From: Mariprofundus sp. UBA1536
Lineage (GTDB): Bacteria > Pseudomonadota > Zetaproteobacteria > Mariprofundales > Mariprofundaceae
Direction: 5' to 3'
Assembly: GCA_002323245.1 (NCBI GenBank)
Contig: DCPU01000014.1
Coordinates: forward strand, 1-64,000
DNA: 64,000 nt
The first letter of the stretch is position 1. Every line of letters starts with the position of its first letter. Of this stretch, positions 40,829 to 49,885 are shown piece by piece. Under the pieces are notes generated by a model. It was not told the origin of the DNA. It saw nothing but the letters and a program-made list of their open reading frames with translations, and did not search any database. Made by a program: the position numbers and the translations under genes.

Positions 40829-42385
40829 ATGAAACAATCCTTCCATCTCAAAGCTAATCTTTTCGGCGGTTTAACTGCAGCGGTGATTGCCCTGCCGCTA
40901 GCTCTGGCTTTTGGCGTTGCCAGCGGCCTGGGGCCAACGGCAGGTTTATACGGTGCGATTATTTTAGGCTTTATTGCCGCCTTGTTTGGCGGTACACCCA
41001 CCCAAATTTCAGGCCCTACTGGGCCAATGACCGTAGTGATTGCCGCAGCCGTAGTAACCCTGCACCATGATTTGGGCCTTTTGGCTGCCACCATCTTGCT
41101 TGCGGGTTTGTTTCAAATGGCTTTTGGTGTTGCGAAAATCGGGCAGTTCGTCCGTTTCGTGCCTTATCCGGTTATTTCAGGGTTTATGAGCGGCATTGGC
41201 ATGATTATCATCGTCATGCAAATCAATCCCTTTTTAGGCCAAGCCAGCGATACTTCGGTGTTGCATACCTTGGCCACCTTACCGGATACCCTAAGCCAGA
41301 CCAATTTCGCTGCTTTTATACTTGCTATGCTTGCTTTACTTATTGTGCTCTTCACGCCACAAAACATCAGCGTTTGGGTGCCAGCGCCGCTGATAGCTTT
41401 GGCTCTGCTTACACCACTAAGCATGCTATTTGGCTTATCGGTGACCACCATTGGTGAAATTCCATCGCAAATGCCAGACCTGATTTGGCCATCCTTTGGC
41501 TTTAGCACCATTGGCATCATTGTACCGCTGGCATTCACCTTAGCCGTGCTAGGCACCATCGATACCCTGCTCACCTCTATTGTGGCCGACTCGCTCACCC
41601 AAACACGGCATAAACCCAACAAAGAGCTTGTCGGTCAGGGTTTGGGTAATGCGCTGTGTGCTTTTGTGGGCGCCATGCCAGGCGCTGGTGCCACCATGCG
41701 TACAGTCATTAACATCAAAAGCGGCGGCAGCAACCGCATCTCTGGGGTAACACACGCTATTGTGCTCCTGCTCATCGTTTTGTTTTTTGCGCCACTTGCC
41801 GCTGAAATTCCGCTGGCCGTATTGGCGGGCATCCTCATTAAAGTGGGATTGGATATTCTTGATTATCGCTTTTTCGAAATTTGGAAAGACAGCCCTCGCC
41901 ATGATTTGGGCATTATGATTAGCGTCTTTGCCGTCACTGTGTTTATTGATTTAATTTCAGCCGTGATGCTGGGCATCGTGCTGGCATCGTTATCCATTGT
42001 CTATCGAATCACCCAAGCTACGCACATTGATTTGATTGGTGATGACAGCCTGGAAAATCCCGTTGATTTGGCCGCCAAAAAAGCGCGTATTATCAAAATT
42101 GAGGGCGCATTCTTTTTTGGTTCCAGCAGCGCCTTTGAAAACCGCATCAATCAAGCGCTGGATATTGAAACCATGATTATTGATATCTCTAGCGTGCCAT
42201 TTTTGGATATCACCGCCATTTTCACCCTGAAAGATTTACTCGCCACGCTCAACCGTGCCAACATCAAAGTGTTAATTGTGGCCAAAAAAGAACATCAAAC
42301 CCAGTTACTCAAACTGCAAATTGCCAACTTTTTTGACCCCGATAACTTTTTCGATAAGCTCAAAAATGCGATACGCACGCTGTAG
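40829..42385 (+). CDS. SulP-family anion transporter with STAS domain
   Basis: A 518-aa membrane transporter of the SulP (SLC26) family. Ten or more hydrophobic segments lie in residues about 10-400, with the signature FGGLTAAVIALPLALAFGVASGLGPTAGLYGAI and GPTGPMTVVIAAAVV. A C-terminal STAS domain (about 415-515) follows, with IDISSVPFLDITAIFTLKDLL. Members carry sulfate, bicarbonate (BicA type) or other anions; the substrate cannot be read from the sequence. Gap of 182 bases to fliQ, opposite orientation. Confidence 0.92.
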   Translation: MKQSFHLKANLFGGLTAAVIALPLALAFGVASGLGPTAGLYGAIILGFIAALFGGTPTQISGPTGPMTVVIAAAVVTLHHDLGLLAATILLAGLFQMAFGVAKIGQFVRFVPYPVISGFMSGIGMIIIVMQINPFLGQASDTSVLHTLATLPDTLSQTNFAAFILAMLALLIVLFTPQNISVWVPAPLIALALLTPLSMLFGLSVTTIGEIPSQMPDLIWPSFGFSTIGIIVPLAFTLAVLGTIDTLLTSIVADSLTQTRHKPNKELVGQGLGNALCAFVGAMPGAGATMRTVINIKSGGSNRISGVTHAIVLLLIVLFFAPLAAEIPLAVLAGILIKVGLDILDYRFFEIWKDSPRHDLGIMISVFAVTVFIDLISAVMLGIVLASLSIVYRITQATHIDLIGDDSLENPVDLAAKKARIIKIEGAFFFGSSSAFENRINQALDIETMIIDISSVPFLDITAIFTLKDLLATLNRANIKVLIVAKKEHQTQLLKLQIANFFDPDNFFDKLKNAIRTL

Positions 42386-42415
42386 GAAAACGCAATCAAC
42401 ATTGGTGAGGTTTTG

Positions 42416-42619
42416 ATGGACGCAACAACACTTTATCTTGGGCTATTCTTTGGCACCCTAGGTTTTGCTTATTTCTGGTATGGCCGTAAGCAACGTGAAC
42501 CACTGCCGCTGGTATGTGGTCTTGTGTTGATGGTGCTTCCTTATTTCATTATAAATATTTTACTGCTTATTTTGGTGGGTTTGGCCATTATCGCCTTACC
42601 CATTATGGCCAGAAACTAA
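42416..42619 (+). CDS. Small conserved membrane protein
   Basis: A 67-aa protein with two hydrophobic segments, about residues 6-22 (TLYLGLFFGTLGFAYFWY) and 33-64. The middle KQREPLPLVCGLVLMVLPYFI resembles a short conserved membrane-protein family of unknown role seen in Proteobacteria. It follows the SulP gene after 30 bases with GAGG 8 nt before its ATG, so it may be co-transcribed. Confidence 0.75.
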   Translation: MDATTLYLGLFFGTLGFAYFWYGRKQREPLPLVCGLVLMVLPYFIINILLLILVGLAIIALPIMARN

Positions 42620-42745
42620 CTTCACAGCTTCTGGCCAATGCCTGCCATTTTTTCAGAAAATGAGGTGTAGGCAAAACCAGTAATAGAGCGTATGCTTTTA
42701 GCTAAGCGGAGTTATTGCTCCAAACTGCTTGGTACGAGGTGATGT

Positions 42746-43075
42746 ATGCAAGACACCATGTATTTTAAAAACAAACTCGAAGACCTGAAATCGCAGCTTC
42801 ATAGCCGCATCCATAGTATTGAAAAAGATATCAAACATGAGGGTTTATCCCCCGATTGGACCGACCAAGCCAGCGAACGCGAGAATGATATGGTGCTCGA
42901 CACCTTGGGGCACAATGCAGAAATTGAGCTCTTAAAGATTGATGCTGCCCTTGATCGTTTGGCCGTGGGTGAATATGAGTTATGCTCAGCTTGTGGTGAT
43001 AACATCCCTAAAGCTCGGCATGAGCTACTTCCCTTCACCACCTTGTGCGTGCACTGCGCTAAAAAAATCGAGTAA
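42746..43075 (+). CDS. DksA/TraR-family zinc-finger protein
   Basis: A 109-aa protein of the DksA/TraR family, which bind the RNA polymerase secondary channel and tune transcription with ppGpp. An N-terminal coiled coil (FKNKLEDLKSQLHSRIHSIEKDI) is followed by acidic loop residues (DWTDQASERENDM) and a C4 zinc finger CSACGDNIPKARHELLPFTTLCVHC at about residues 80-104. It is shorter than E. coli DksA (151 aa), so rather a TraR-like member. Ribosome site GAGG before the ATG. Confidence 0.92.
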   Translation: MQDTMYFKNKLEDLKSQLHSRIHSIEKDIKHEGLSPDWTDQASERENDMVLDTLGHNAEIELLKIDAALDRLAVGEYELCSACGDNIPKARHELLPFTTLCVHCAKKIE

Positions 43076-43080
43076 GTTTT

Positions 43081-43542
43081 ATGCCTCCAGCCAATCCCAA
43101 ACCAGCATGGCCCGCGGATAAAACCGGGCTAGAATTTATGTTGGCTTTGATGCATGGCGAATTACCCGAACCACCCATGTCGGAAACCATTCCACTCAAA
43201 GGCATTTTGGTGGAAAAAGGTAGAGTCATCTTCCAAGCCCAAGCGGATAAACGCCATGCTAATCTTTTTGGCGGCGTGCATGGCGGTTTTGCCGCCGCAG
43301 TACTTGATTCCACCACGGGCAGCGCTGTGCACACCATGCTAGCTGCCGGGCAATGGTATGCCACCATTGATTTGAACATCAAAATGTGTCGGCCTGTGCC
43401 GATGAACACCCCCCTATTTGCAGAAGGAAAAATCATCAATGTATCCAAAACATTGGGCATGGCCGATGCCACGCTCAAAGATGAAGCAGGCAAGCTCTAC
43501 GCCCACGCTACAGCCACCTGCATGATTTTAAGCAACACTTAG
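43081..43542 (+). CDS. PaaI-type hotdog-fold thioesterase
   Basis: A 153-aa hotdog-fold protein of the PaaI group. The catalytic block is NLFGGVHGGFAAAVLDSTTGSAVHT, with the HGG and following Asp typical of acyl-CoA thioesterases, and IDLNIKMCRPVPMNTPLFAEGKIINVSKTLGMADATLKDEAGKLYAHATATCMIL completes the fold. The acyl-CoA substrate is not defined. Five bases after the DksA-like gene. Confidence 0.9.
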   Translation: MPPANPKPAWPADKTGLEFMLALMHGELPEPPMSETIPLKGILVEKGRVIFQAQADKRHANLFGGVHGGFAAAVLDSTTGSAVHTMLAAGQWYATIDLNIKMCRPVPMNTPLFAEGKIINVSKTLGMADATLKDEAGKLYAHATATCMILSNT

Positions 43543-43553
43543 GGGGGAGTATC

Positions 43554-43997
43554 ATGGAATGCATCGCATACAAATCAGGCTACAAATACCAAATGGTAAT
43601 GGCTTACGAGGTAAACATCCCCATCAAGCCGGCTTTAGATATATTTACCGATTACATCAATCTCACCCAAGGCGGTTTGCTCACCATCAAAAAAGGCTAT
43701 GCCTGGGATGGCCCTTCTGGCCCCACCATAGATACACCCAACTTCATGCGCGGCTCGCTGGTGCATGATGCTTTGTATCAGTTGATGCGCACTGAAGATG
43801 AACATTTTAGCAAAGGGCAATACCGCGATGCTGCCGATAGGTTGCTGCGCAGCATGTGCAGAGAGGATGGCATGAGTTGGGTGCGCGCATGGTGGGTATA
43901 TCATGGCTTAAAAATTGGTGGTGATGCAGCAGCTGATCCATCGCATAAAAAGGCGACCCAGCATGCACCAAAAGGTTGCGAAAAGGTCACTACATAA
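43554..43997 (+). CDS. DUF1353 family protein
   Basis: A 147-aa protein with the DUF1353 block LLTIKKGYAWDGPSGPTIDTPNFMRGSLVHDALYQLMR in its middle. DUF1353 proteins are often found in phages and in bacterial chromosomes; no function is established. The C-terminal tail (about 30 residues) is charged. GGGGGAG 8 nt before the ATG supports the start. Follows the thioesterase after 11 bases. Confidence 0.88.
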   Translation: MECIAYKSGYKYQMVMAYEVNIPIKPALDIFTDYINLTQGGLLTIKKGYAWDGPSGPTIDTPNFMRGSLVHDALYQLMRTEDEHFSKGQYRDAADRLLRSMCREDGMSWVRAWWVYHGLKIGGDAAADPSHKKATQHAPKGCEKVTT

Positions 43998-44075
43998 CCA
44001 TCTTCTCGGCTGTAAGATGTTGATACGATTATCCGACTATCTGTTCATATCGTTCACACAAAGAGGCTTTAACAT

Positions 44076-44468
44076 ATGAATACAGTTTTGATTGTGATTA
44101 TCGCCGTGGTCTTTGCCGTGATGTTTTTCAAACAACAAAGCATCCAAAAACAAGCTGCCTTGCATCAAGGAAAAGTAGCCCCCGATATTTCAGCCATCAC
44201 TGGCAATGAAAACCAAACCAATTGGGTGCTTTTCTTTCATGCCAAACATTGTGGCCCCTGCCGTAAACTTAAACCGCTGATGGATAAGATGGCCGCGGAA
44301 CACCCCAATCTTCAAAGTGTGGATGTGGATGAATATGCTGACATCGCTCGTGCCTTTCAGATCATGGGCACCCCAACCTTTGTAGCGATTCACGAAGGGA
44401 GCATCACTGAAGTCAAAGTTGGCGGCGTCACACGTTCATGGTTACGAAATCATCTAAGCGCAGCTTAA
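44076..44468 (+). CDS. Thioredoxin-family protein
   Basis: A 130-aa protein with an N-terminal membrane anchor (about residues 3-18, VLIVIIAVVFAVMFF) and a thioredoxin domain. The redox site is FFHAKHCGPCRKLKPLMDKM (CGPC) and the cis-Pro is in MGTPTFVAIHEG. The anchor and missing signal cleavage site suggest that the domain faces the periplasm. Partner proteins are not apparent from the neighbours. Confidence 0.9.
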   Translation: MNTVLIVIIAVVFAVMFFKQQSIQKQAALHQGKVAPDISAITGNENQTNWVLFFHAKHCGPCRKLKPLMDKMAAEHPNLQSVDVDEYADIARAFQIMGTPTFVAIHEGSITEVKVGGVTRSWLRNHLSAA

Positions 44469-44472
44469 ACTT

Positions 44473-45060
44473 GTGAAGGAAGCCTTTAGCGCCCTTGCCA
44501 TTGGTTTGACCCTTTGGGCATTTATCCCCTACATCCGCTCCATTTATCGGGGCAAGACCAAACCGCATGTGTTTTCTTGGGTCATTTGGGGCAGCACCAC
44601 GTTTATCGTTTTTTTGGCACAAATGGCCGATGGTGGCGGTTTGGGCGCATGGCCCATTGGTGTGTCGGGCATCATCAGCATGGGCGTGGCATGGCTGGCA
44701 TTTCAACAACACAATAATTTCACCATCAGCCGTTTGGACTGGTTTTTATTCCTGATCGCCATCGCCGCTATACCCATTTGGTATCTCACCCAAAATCCAC
44801 TTTGGGCAGTGATTATCTTAACTACAATTGATGTGATTGGTTTTGGTTTCACCTTCAAAAAAGGTTACTACAAACCGTTTGAGGAATCGCTGACTTTTTA
44901 TAGCATCATGACTGTGCGCAATGGTTTAGCGATTTTGGCTTTGGAGCATTACTCCACCACCACAGTGCTATTTCCTGCAGCCTTAGCTTTGGTGGCTATC
45001 GTTTTTATTGGGATGGTTGTAGTGCGCCGAAAACTACAGGGAAAAGCGTTCAACACCTGA
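44473..45060 (+). CDS. PQ-loop-like multi-pass membrane protein
   Basis: A 195-aa protein with six or seven hydrophobic segments. The N-terminal ALAIGLTLWAFIPYIRSIYRGKTKPHVFSWVIWG has the loop pattern of PQ-loop/SemiSWEET-like membrane proteins (a proline-rich turn followed by a short helix), but the diagnostic PQ is absent, so the assignment is weak. It begins with GTG four bases after the thioredoxin gene. Its end overlaps dapA's end by 27 bases on the opposite strand. Confidence 0.6.
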   Translation: MKEAFSALAIGLTLWAFIPYIRSIYRGKTKPHVFSWVIWGSTTFIVFLAQMADGGGLGAWPIGVSGIISMGVAWLAFQQHNNFTISRLDWFLFLIAIAAIPIWYLTQNPLWAVIILTTIDVIGFGFTFKKGYYKPFEESLTFYSIMTVRNGLAILALEHYSTTTVLFPAALALVAIVFIGMVVVRRKLQGKAFNT

Positions 45061-45924
45061 ATCAAATGCCGTCATCACCGCTATTAATTGTGATAGGTTG
45101 GCCTCAGCAAGCGGCGTCAGCGGCAAGCGCAATTCGCCAGACATCCAGCCCAAAAGCTCACATGCTGCTTTGACAGGAATCGGATTGCTTTCGCAAAACA
45201 TAGCATCAATCAAATGCTGATAAGCAAAGTGCGCATCTTTGGCTTTTGCATAATTGCCACTGGCCACGGCCTCAATAATCAGCTTCATGGTTTTGGGTGC
45301 AATATTACTCACCACAGAAATCACACCAGCGCCGCCAAGGCTCATAAAGGGCATCACCGTGGCGTCATCACCAGAATAAAAATGCATATTTTCATCGCAT
45401 GCGAGCATGGTACGGGTAAGTTGCGCCAAATCAGCAGTGGCATCTTTGATACCTATGATGTTCGGCACTTTGGCAAGCCTTGCTACAGTCTCTGGCAATA
45501 TATTCGAGCAAGTGCGGCCAGGCACATTGTATAAAATCTGGGGCAATGCCACAGCATCAGCCACAGCTTTGTAGTGCAAATAAATGCCTTCCTGGCTGGG
45601 TTTGTTGTAATAAGGGGAAATCAGCAAAGCGCCATCGGCGCCAAAGCTTTTGGCAGCTTGGGTCAAAGCAATAGATTCTGCGGTATTGTTGCTACCCGTG
45701 CCTGCAATCACAGGCACGCGGCCTGCTGCTTGCTCAACAGTGATTTGAATCAAATGCTGATGTTCTTCGATGGTGAGTGTGGCTGCTTCGCCAGTGGTTC
45801 CTGTTGGCACCAAGGCATCCACGCCGGCTTCAATTTGGCGCTCAAGGTGGGCGCGATAGGCATCTTCATCAATGCGCCCATTTTTGAATGGGGTGACCAA
45901 CGCTGTCATTACACCTTGAAACAT
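45034..45924 (-). CDS. dapA: 4-hydroxy-tetrahydrodipicolinate synthase DapA
   Basis: A 296-aa aldolase-type enzyme that condenses pyruvate and aspartate semialdehyde in the lysine/diaminopimelate path. The ligand and Schiff-base region are visible: MTALVTPFKNGRIDE, VPTGTTGEAATLTIEEH, LISPYYNKPSQEGIYLHYKAV, LYNVPGRTC (active Tyr and Arg) and the Schiff-base Lys in IGIKDATADLAQ. Start supported by GGAGG 4 nt before the ATG. Confidence 0.97.
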   Translation of the reverse strand: MFQGVMTALVTPFKNGRIDEDAYRAHLERQIEAGVDALVPTGTTGEAATLTIEEHQHLIQITVEQAAGRVPVIAGTGSNNTAESIALTQAAKSFGADGALLISPYYNKPSQEGIYLHYKAVADAVALPQILYNVPGRTCSNILPETVARLAKVPNIIGIKDATADLAQLTRTMLACDENMHFYSGDDATVMPFMSLGGAGVISVVSNIAPKTMKLIIEAVASGNYAKAKDAHFAYQHLIDAMFCESNPIPVKAACELLGWMSGELRLPLTPLAEANLSQLIAVMTAFDSGVERFSL

Positions 45925-46001
45925 ACTGCCTCCAAATCTTTACTGCGCGAAATATAGCCAAGCGGTTGGTCATGTCACGACATCACACTACAATGACGCG
46001 T

Positions 46002-46649
46002 TTACTCTTTTAACCACTTCTCTAAATCTTTATCCAAATCATCCATCATATCGGCTACGCGTTTAACTTGATGATACACAGGCTTTACTGGCTCCGGCGG
46101 CGATGGCCATGGCAATTCTTCTTCAACTGATTTTTCAATGGAGTCATCAACCGAGTCCTCGAGAAAATTCTCAGCTGTCACGTCCGTTAATGCTTGTTTG
46201 ACCGCTGGCTTAGGTTTCACCTCAGCTTTAGGTTGCCGCAACTCCAAGGCGATGCCTTCGAGCAAGGCATTGATATACTGATAATATTCATACAATTCAG
46301 GCAGCAAAGCCTCGGCCTTTTCTTGGGCTTCAGTCTTTTGCTTTTTATGCTTGCCTAAAATACGGCCAATGGTTGATGTCGCCATTTCTTCTGTGATCAG
46401 ACGATAAATACGCGCATATAATTTATGGAATGCTTCATGCGGCGCCCAGCACTGCACAAATGCCATTTTATCTTGCAACACCTTGCCATGGCCCAAATAC
46501 CACCGACCAAAGGTAGAATCTTTGGCGCTAACAGGCTGGTATTCGGCACTGATTTCAATGCCCGAAACCAAGGATTCGGCGCGTTGAATCCAAATTTTAT
46601 GTTCCATGCGCGCCGCATTGATTTGCCTAATCAACCGTTCTGTATCCAC
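46002..46649 (-). CDS. CZB-like protein lacking the conserved Cys
   Basis: A 215-aa soluble protein. Residues about 10-100 look like the chemoreceptor zinc-binding (CZB) domain: a first His in AARMEHKIWIQRAES, the STFGRWYLGHGKVL block and HEAFHKLYARIY as the His pair. The normal Cys of the motif C-x-F-G-x-W is Ser here, so the zinc ligand set is changed. Residues about 155-200 are a charged, Glu/Lys/Pro-rich region, with a possible helix at the end (VADMMDDLDKDLEKWLKE). Directly upstream of it is rnr (33 bases). Role unknown. Confidence 0.6.
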   Translation of the reverse strand: MDTERLIRQINAARMEHKIWIQRAESLVSGIEISAEYQPVSAKDSTFGRWYLGHGKVLQDKMAFVQCWAPHEAFHKLYARIYRLITEEMATSTIGRILGKHKKQKTEAQEKAEALLPELYEYYQYINALLEGIALELRQPKAEVKPKPAVKQALTDVTAENFLEDSVDDSIEKSVEEELPWPSPPEPVKPVYHQVKRVADMMDDLDKDLEKWLKE

Positions 46650-46682
46650 GCTCTTTTCCCCATAACCCCTCTAAAATTCCCC

Positions 46683-48902
46683 TCAATCCTTTGATGCTTC
46701 TACAACCTTTTTAGGCACCAACACCACTTCAATAAAACCACGAACAGGGTCGGTGGCGACAACTTTCACCACCACTTGATCACCAATACCAATACTAAGC
46801 GTTCCATTCTTCGAAGTCAGCCTATGGTGCACATCATCCAAATCAAACGAGCTTCCCATGGCGTCCACATCCAAAGATGCCTCTGCCAGTGTGGATTTAA
46901 AGGCGCAGAATACGCGGCGTTTACTCACCCCAGATACTGTCGCTTCCATTTCTTCACCAATATCTTTTTTGTGGTACAAGGCTGCCAGCATGGCTTGCGT
47001 GTCCCACTCTGCACGTTGTTGCACACGTTCTTGGGTAGAGATATGGCTGCCCACTGCTTCCAAATCTTGCTTGGTGGCACGCGTACCAGCGAGCATGGAT
47101 TTCAGGCGGCGATGCGTGGTTAAATCGGCATAGCGGCGAATCGGGCTGGTGAAATGACCATAACTTTCATAAGCAAGGCCAAAGTGCCCCACATTTTCCG
47201 TGGTGTATTTGGCTTGCTGCATGGAGCGCAGCACCAAACGATGCAACACTTGAGCAAAGGGTTTGCCTTCAGAGGCATGCAAGGCTTGCTGCACATCACC
47301 TGGTTTGACTTCTTCACCTTTGGCATGACGAATTTTCAGGCCAAAGGCGCCCAAAAATGCATTCAATTTTTCAATGGCTTCACGCTCAGGCGCAGGATGC
47401 ACCCGATACAGCTGGGTGATGTTTTTATCTTCAAGCATTTTCGACACTGCTGTATTGGCCGCCAGCATCATTTCTTCGATCAATTTATGCGCTGTGTTGC
47501 GCTCGCGTGTTTCAATGCTGCTGATTTTATCGCCATCAATCATGGCGCGCACTTCAGGCGCATCAATTTCTAATGCCCCACGTTTGGCACGGTTGCGCAC
47601 CAGCATGCGATACAAACCTTCCGTGGTTTTGAGCATCTCTTGGATATGCGTATCCGGCACTGCCTTTTTATCATTCTTCTCAAGCCATAATGCAGCTTGC
47701 TCATAGGTTAAGCGCGCTTGTGAATGAATCACCGCATTATACACCCGCGCCGAGCGACGTTTACCGCCAGCATCAAAGCGCATACGCACAGCCATCACCA
47801 AACGATCAAGGTGAGGATTAAGTGAGCACAAACCATTGGATAATTTTTCGGGCAACATCGGAATCACCCGATCAGGAAAATAAAAGGAATTGCCACGCGA
47901 TAAGGCCTCTTTATCCAGCGCTGTATCTTCTTCGACATAATGCGCCACATCGGCAATGGCTACCCATGCTTCAAAACCATCACCACGGGCTGAGACACAA
48001 ATCGCATCATCAAAATCGCGTGCGTCGGCACCATCAATGGTCACAAATGGTAAATGCGTCAAATCCAAACGGTCGAGCTTATCTTTGGCCCGCACCTTCT
48101 CAGAAATCACCGCTGTTTCAGCCATCACATCAGGCGGGAATGTTTCTGAAAGCCCCACTTCAGCGACAATCAAATCCACCAAACCTTTGGGGGTAATCAC
48201 ATCACCCAACACTTCCACGATATCACCGCGCAAAGGGTTGGTACCACGGCGAATTTTCACGCGCACCCAATCCCCCGAGTTGGCGCCATTGGCACCATCG
48301 CGGTGAATCAAAATCGCTTGCTGCATACGCTTGGAGCGCGGATGGGCAAAACCCATACCATGTTCAATCTTAAATTGGGCAGTCATCTCACTTGGTGCGT
48401 GTTCCACCATACGCACAAATACACCAGCCTCACGGCCGCGGCGGTTGATGGTGCGCACTTCCACCTTATCGCCATGCATCACATCGCGCATTTCTTCTAC
48501 GGGTAGAAATACATCTTCACTGCGCCCTTGCACATTCACAAAACCAAAACCATCTGGATGCGCAGAGACTGTGCCAATCCAAGTTTTGTTTTCATCGACT
48601 TTTACTTTGCCGCTAAACTTATCTTCGCTTCTACCGCGCCCTTCATTGCGGCCAGTGCCACGTCCTGCAGTTCTACCATAAGGGCTATCGCCGCCAGCTT
48701 TCTTAGTGCGGTGGGGCGGTTCTTTCTCTGGTTTGCTACGTTTACCGTACACAGACCCAGGATTTTCTTTAAATTGTTCCGATCGTTTTGGCGGCGCTGA
48801 GGGCCACGGAGAGTTGGATTTTTCACTCTCGCCAGCGCGGCTTGAGGCCTTGCCTCGTTTATGTTTCTCACCTTGACGGTGTATTGGTTTGTTTCTTGAC
48901 AC
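46683..48902 (-). CDS. rnr: Ribonuclease R
   Basis: A 3'-5' exoribonuclease of about 739 aa that degrades structured RNA. After a Lys/Arg-rich N-terminal tail (about 100 residues), cold-shock domains begin near TWIGTVSAHPDGFGFVNVQ; the RNB catalytic block is FVTIDGADARDFDDAICVSARGDGFEAWVAIADVAHYVEED, with the metal-binding Asp cluster; GHFGLAYESYGHFTSPIRRYADL follows. The S1 domain near the end has EATVSGVSKRRVFCAF. I chose the GTG at 48902 because GGAG stands 7 nt before it; a GTG 18 codons further up is possible. Confidence 0.95.
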   Translation of the reverse strand: MSRNKPIHRQGEKHKRGKASSRAGESEKSNSPWPSAPPKRSEQFKENPGSVYGKRSKPEKEPPHRTKKAGGDSPYGRTAGRGTGRNEGRGRSEDKFSGKVKVDENKTWIGTVSAHPDGFGFVNVQGRSEDVFLPVEEMRDVMHGDKVEVRTINRRGREAGVFVRMVEHAPSEMTAQFKIEHGMGFAHPRSKRMQQAILIHRDGANGANSGDWVRVKIRRGTNPLRGDIVEVLGDVITPKGLVDLIVAEVGLSETFPPDVMAETAVISEKVRAKDKLDRLDLTHLPFVTIDGADARDFDDAICVSARGDGFEAWVAIADVAHYVEEDTALDKEALSRGNSFYFPDRVIPMLPEKLSNGLCSLNPHLDRLVMAVRMRFDAGGKRRSARVYNAVIHSQARLTYEQAALWLEKNDKKAVPDTHIQEMLKTTEGLYRMLVRNRAKRGALEIDAPEVRAMIDGDKISSIETRERNTAHKLIEEMMLAANTAVSKMLEDKNITQLYRVHPAPEREAIEKLNAFLGAFGLKIRHAKGEEVKPGDVQQALHASEGKPFAQVLHRLVLRSMQQAKYTTENVGHFGLAYESYGHFTSPIRRYADLTTHRRLKSMLAGTRATKQDLEAVGSHISTQERVQQRAEWDTQAMLAALYHKKDIGEEMEATVSGVSKRRVFCAFKSTLAEASLDVDAMGSSFDLDDVHHRLTSKNGTLSIGIGDQVVVKVVATDPVRGFIEVVLVPKKVVEASKD

Positions 48903-48979
48903 TGATATACTCCATTTTACACTGCGCAGCCTATCATTACCTGCATTTTTTAGCACTTGCTGATTGTAAGGAATTACCT

Positions 48980-49066
<87 letters not shown>

Positions 49067-49070
49067 GCAA

Positions 49071-49105
49071 GCCCAAAAGAATGACTTAATGTCATTATTT
49101 TGGGC
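49071..49105 (+). terminator. Hairpin after tRNA-Leu
   Basis: A 14-bp stem with one mismatch (GCCCAAAA with TTTTGGGC, then AATGAC with GTCATT) and the loop TTAAT, directly after the CCA end. No T-tract follows the closing C, so it may act as a processing or pausing signal with the next terminator. Confidence 0.7.
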
Positions 49106-49125
49106 GCGATAGCTCAACGCAAACA

Positions 49126-49147
49126 AATACAACAGGGTTGTATTTTT
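49126..49147 (+). terminator. Intrinsic terminator after tRNA-Leu
   Basis: An 8-bp stem AATACAAC/GTTGTATT with a 3-base loop and a short run of Ts. It follows the tRNA hairpin by 20 bases and stands between two copies of the word GCGCGATAG (49103-49111 and about 49152-49160). Confidence 0.7.
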
Positions 49148-49319
49148 AAGCGCGATAGTCCCCAAAAAAAATCAAAACCCAATCACACATACTCAACCTA
49201 CTTACTAATCACCCACCAAAAATATCATTTTCGAGCAATTGGTTGGCAAATACGGATGCCTTATCTATAATCACTAAGAATTTAAAGGGGCCAACAAATC
49301 CCTCAAACAGGAGCTTTTC

Positions 49320-49751
49320 ATGGCGATTACACCCCCTTGGGAAAATGATAGGTACACAACACCAAAATCTGATGCAACTGTTGAAAAAGATATTGAATAG
49401 CTTAGAAAAACCTTAACCATCGCAAAGCGGCAGAAATCGCTTCTTTGTGCTTTGCTGCTATTAATACTGTCAGCAATTTCACTTCCCATATTCCTAGGTG
49501 ATATTACGCCTAATGCTCAGTTAGTTTTATTGCCGCTACAAATCGCCATCCTTATTTTGATGGCTCGCTTATGCTTCAAGCTTTATGGGGCAGCTGCGGC
49601 TCTGCTCTTGACAATTCTCACTGTCATTCCAGTCATAGGCTTATTAGCTCTTCTAGTTGCAAACGCAAAAGCAAACAAAGTAATTAAAAGCAAGGGCTTT
49701 AGCGTTGGACTACTCGGTGCAAACACTAAGGCAATCGCAAATTCTCTTTAA
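49320..49751 (+). pseudogene. Small membrane protein gene interrupted by an in-frame amber codon
   Basis: An open frame starts at the ATG 49320 with AGGAG 6 nt before it, encodes 26 residues (MAITPPWENDRYTTPKSDAT...), meets TAG at 49398-49400 and then continues in the same frame without interruption for another 116 codons. The continuation LRKTLTIAKRQKSLLCALLL enters two to three membrane segments (about residues 42-62 and 70-115). The residue before TAG is Glu and the natural reading would be DIE-Q-LRKTL, one base (C to T) away from the stop. Either a recent nonsense mutation, readthrough, or a sequence error. The family is not recognised. The stretch 49148-49319 before it is AT-rich and shows no gene. 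Confidence 0.75.
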
Positions 49752-49885
49752 GATTGCACAATTAAGGTTTGATTGCTGAGTAAAGTGGCTAAGTCTCTTT
49801 AGCCATAGTCCCATTACAATTCCTCTAATTCCGACACGCCTCCCAAACTACCATTTTCCCACAATCCCCCCTATCCTCCCACCCC

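Noticed and set aside
48903..48956. Longer RNase R start with 18 additional residues
   Set aside because: The downstream GTG has a better-spaced GGAG, and the extra residues are not family sequence.
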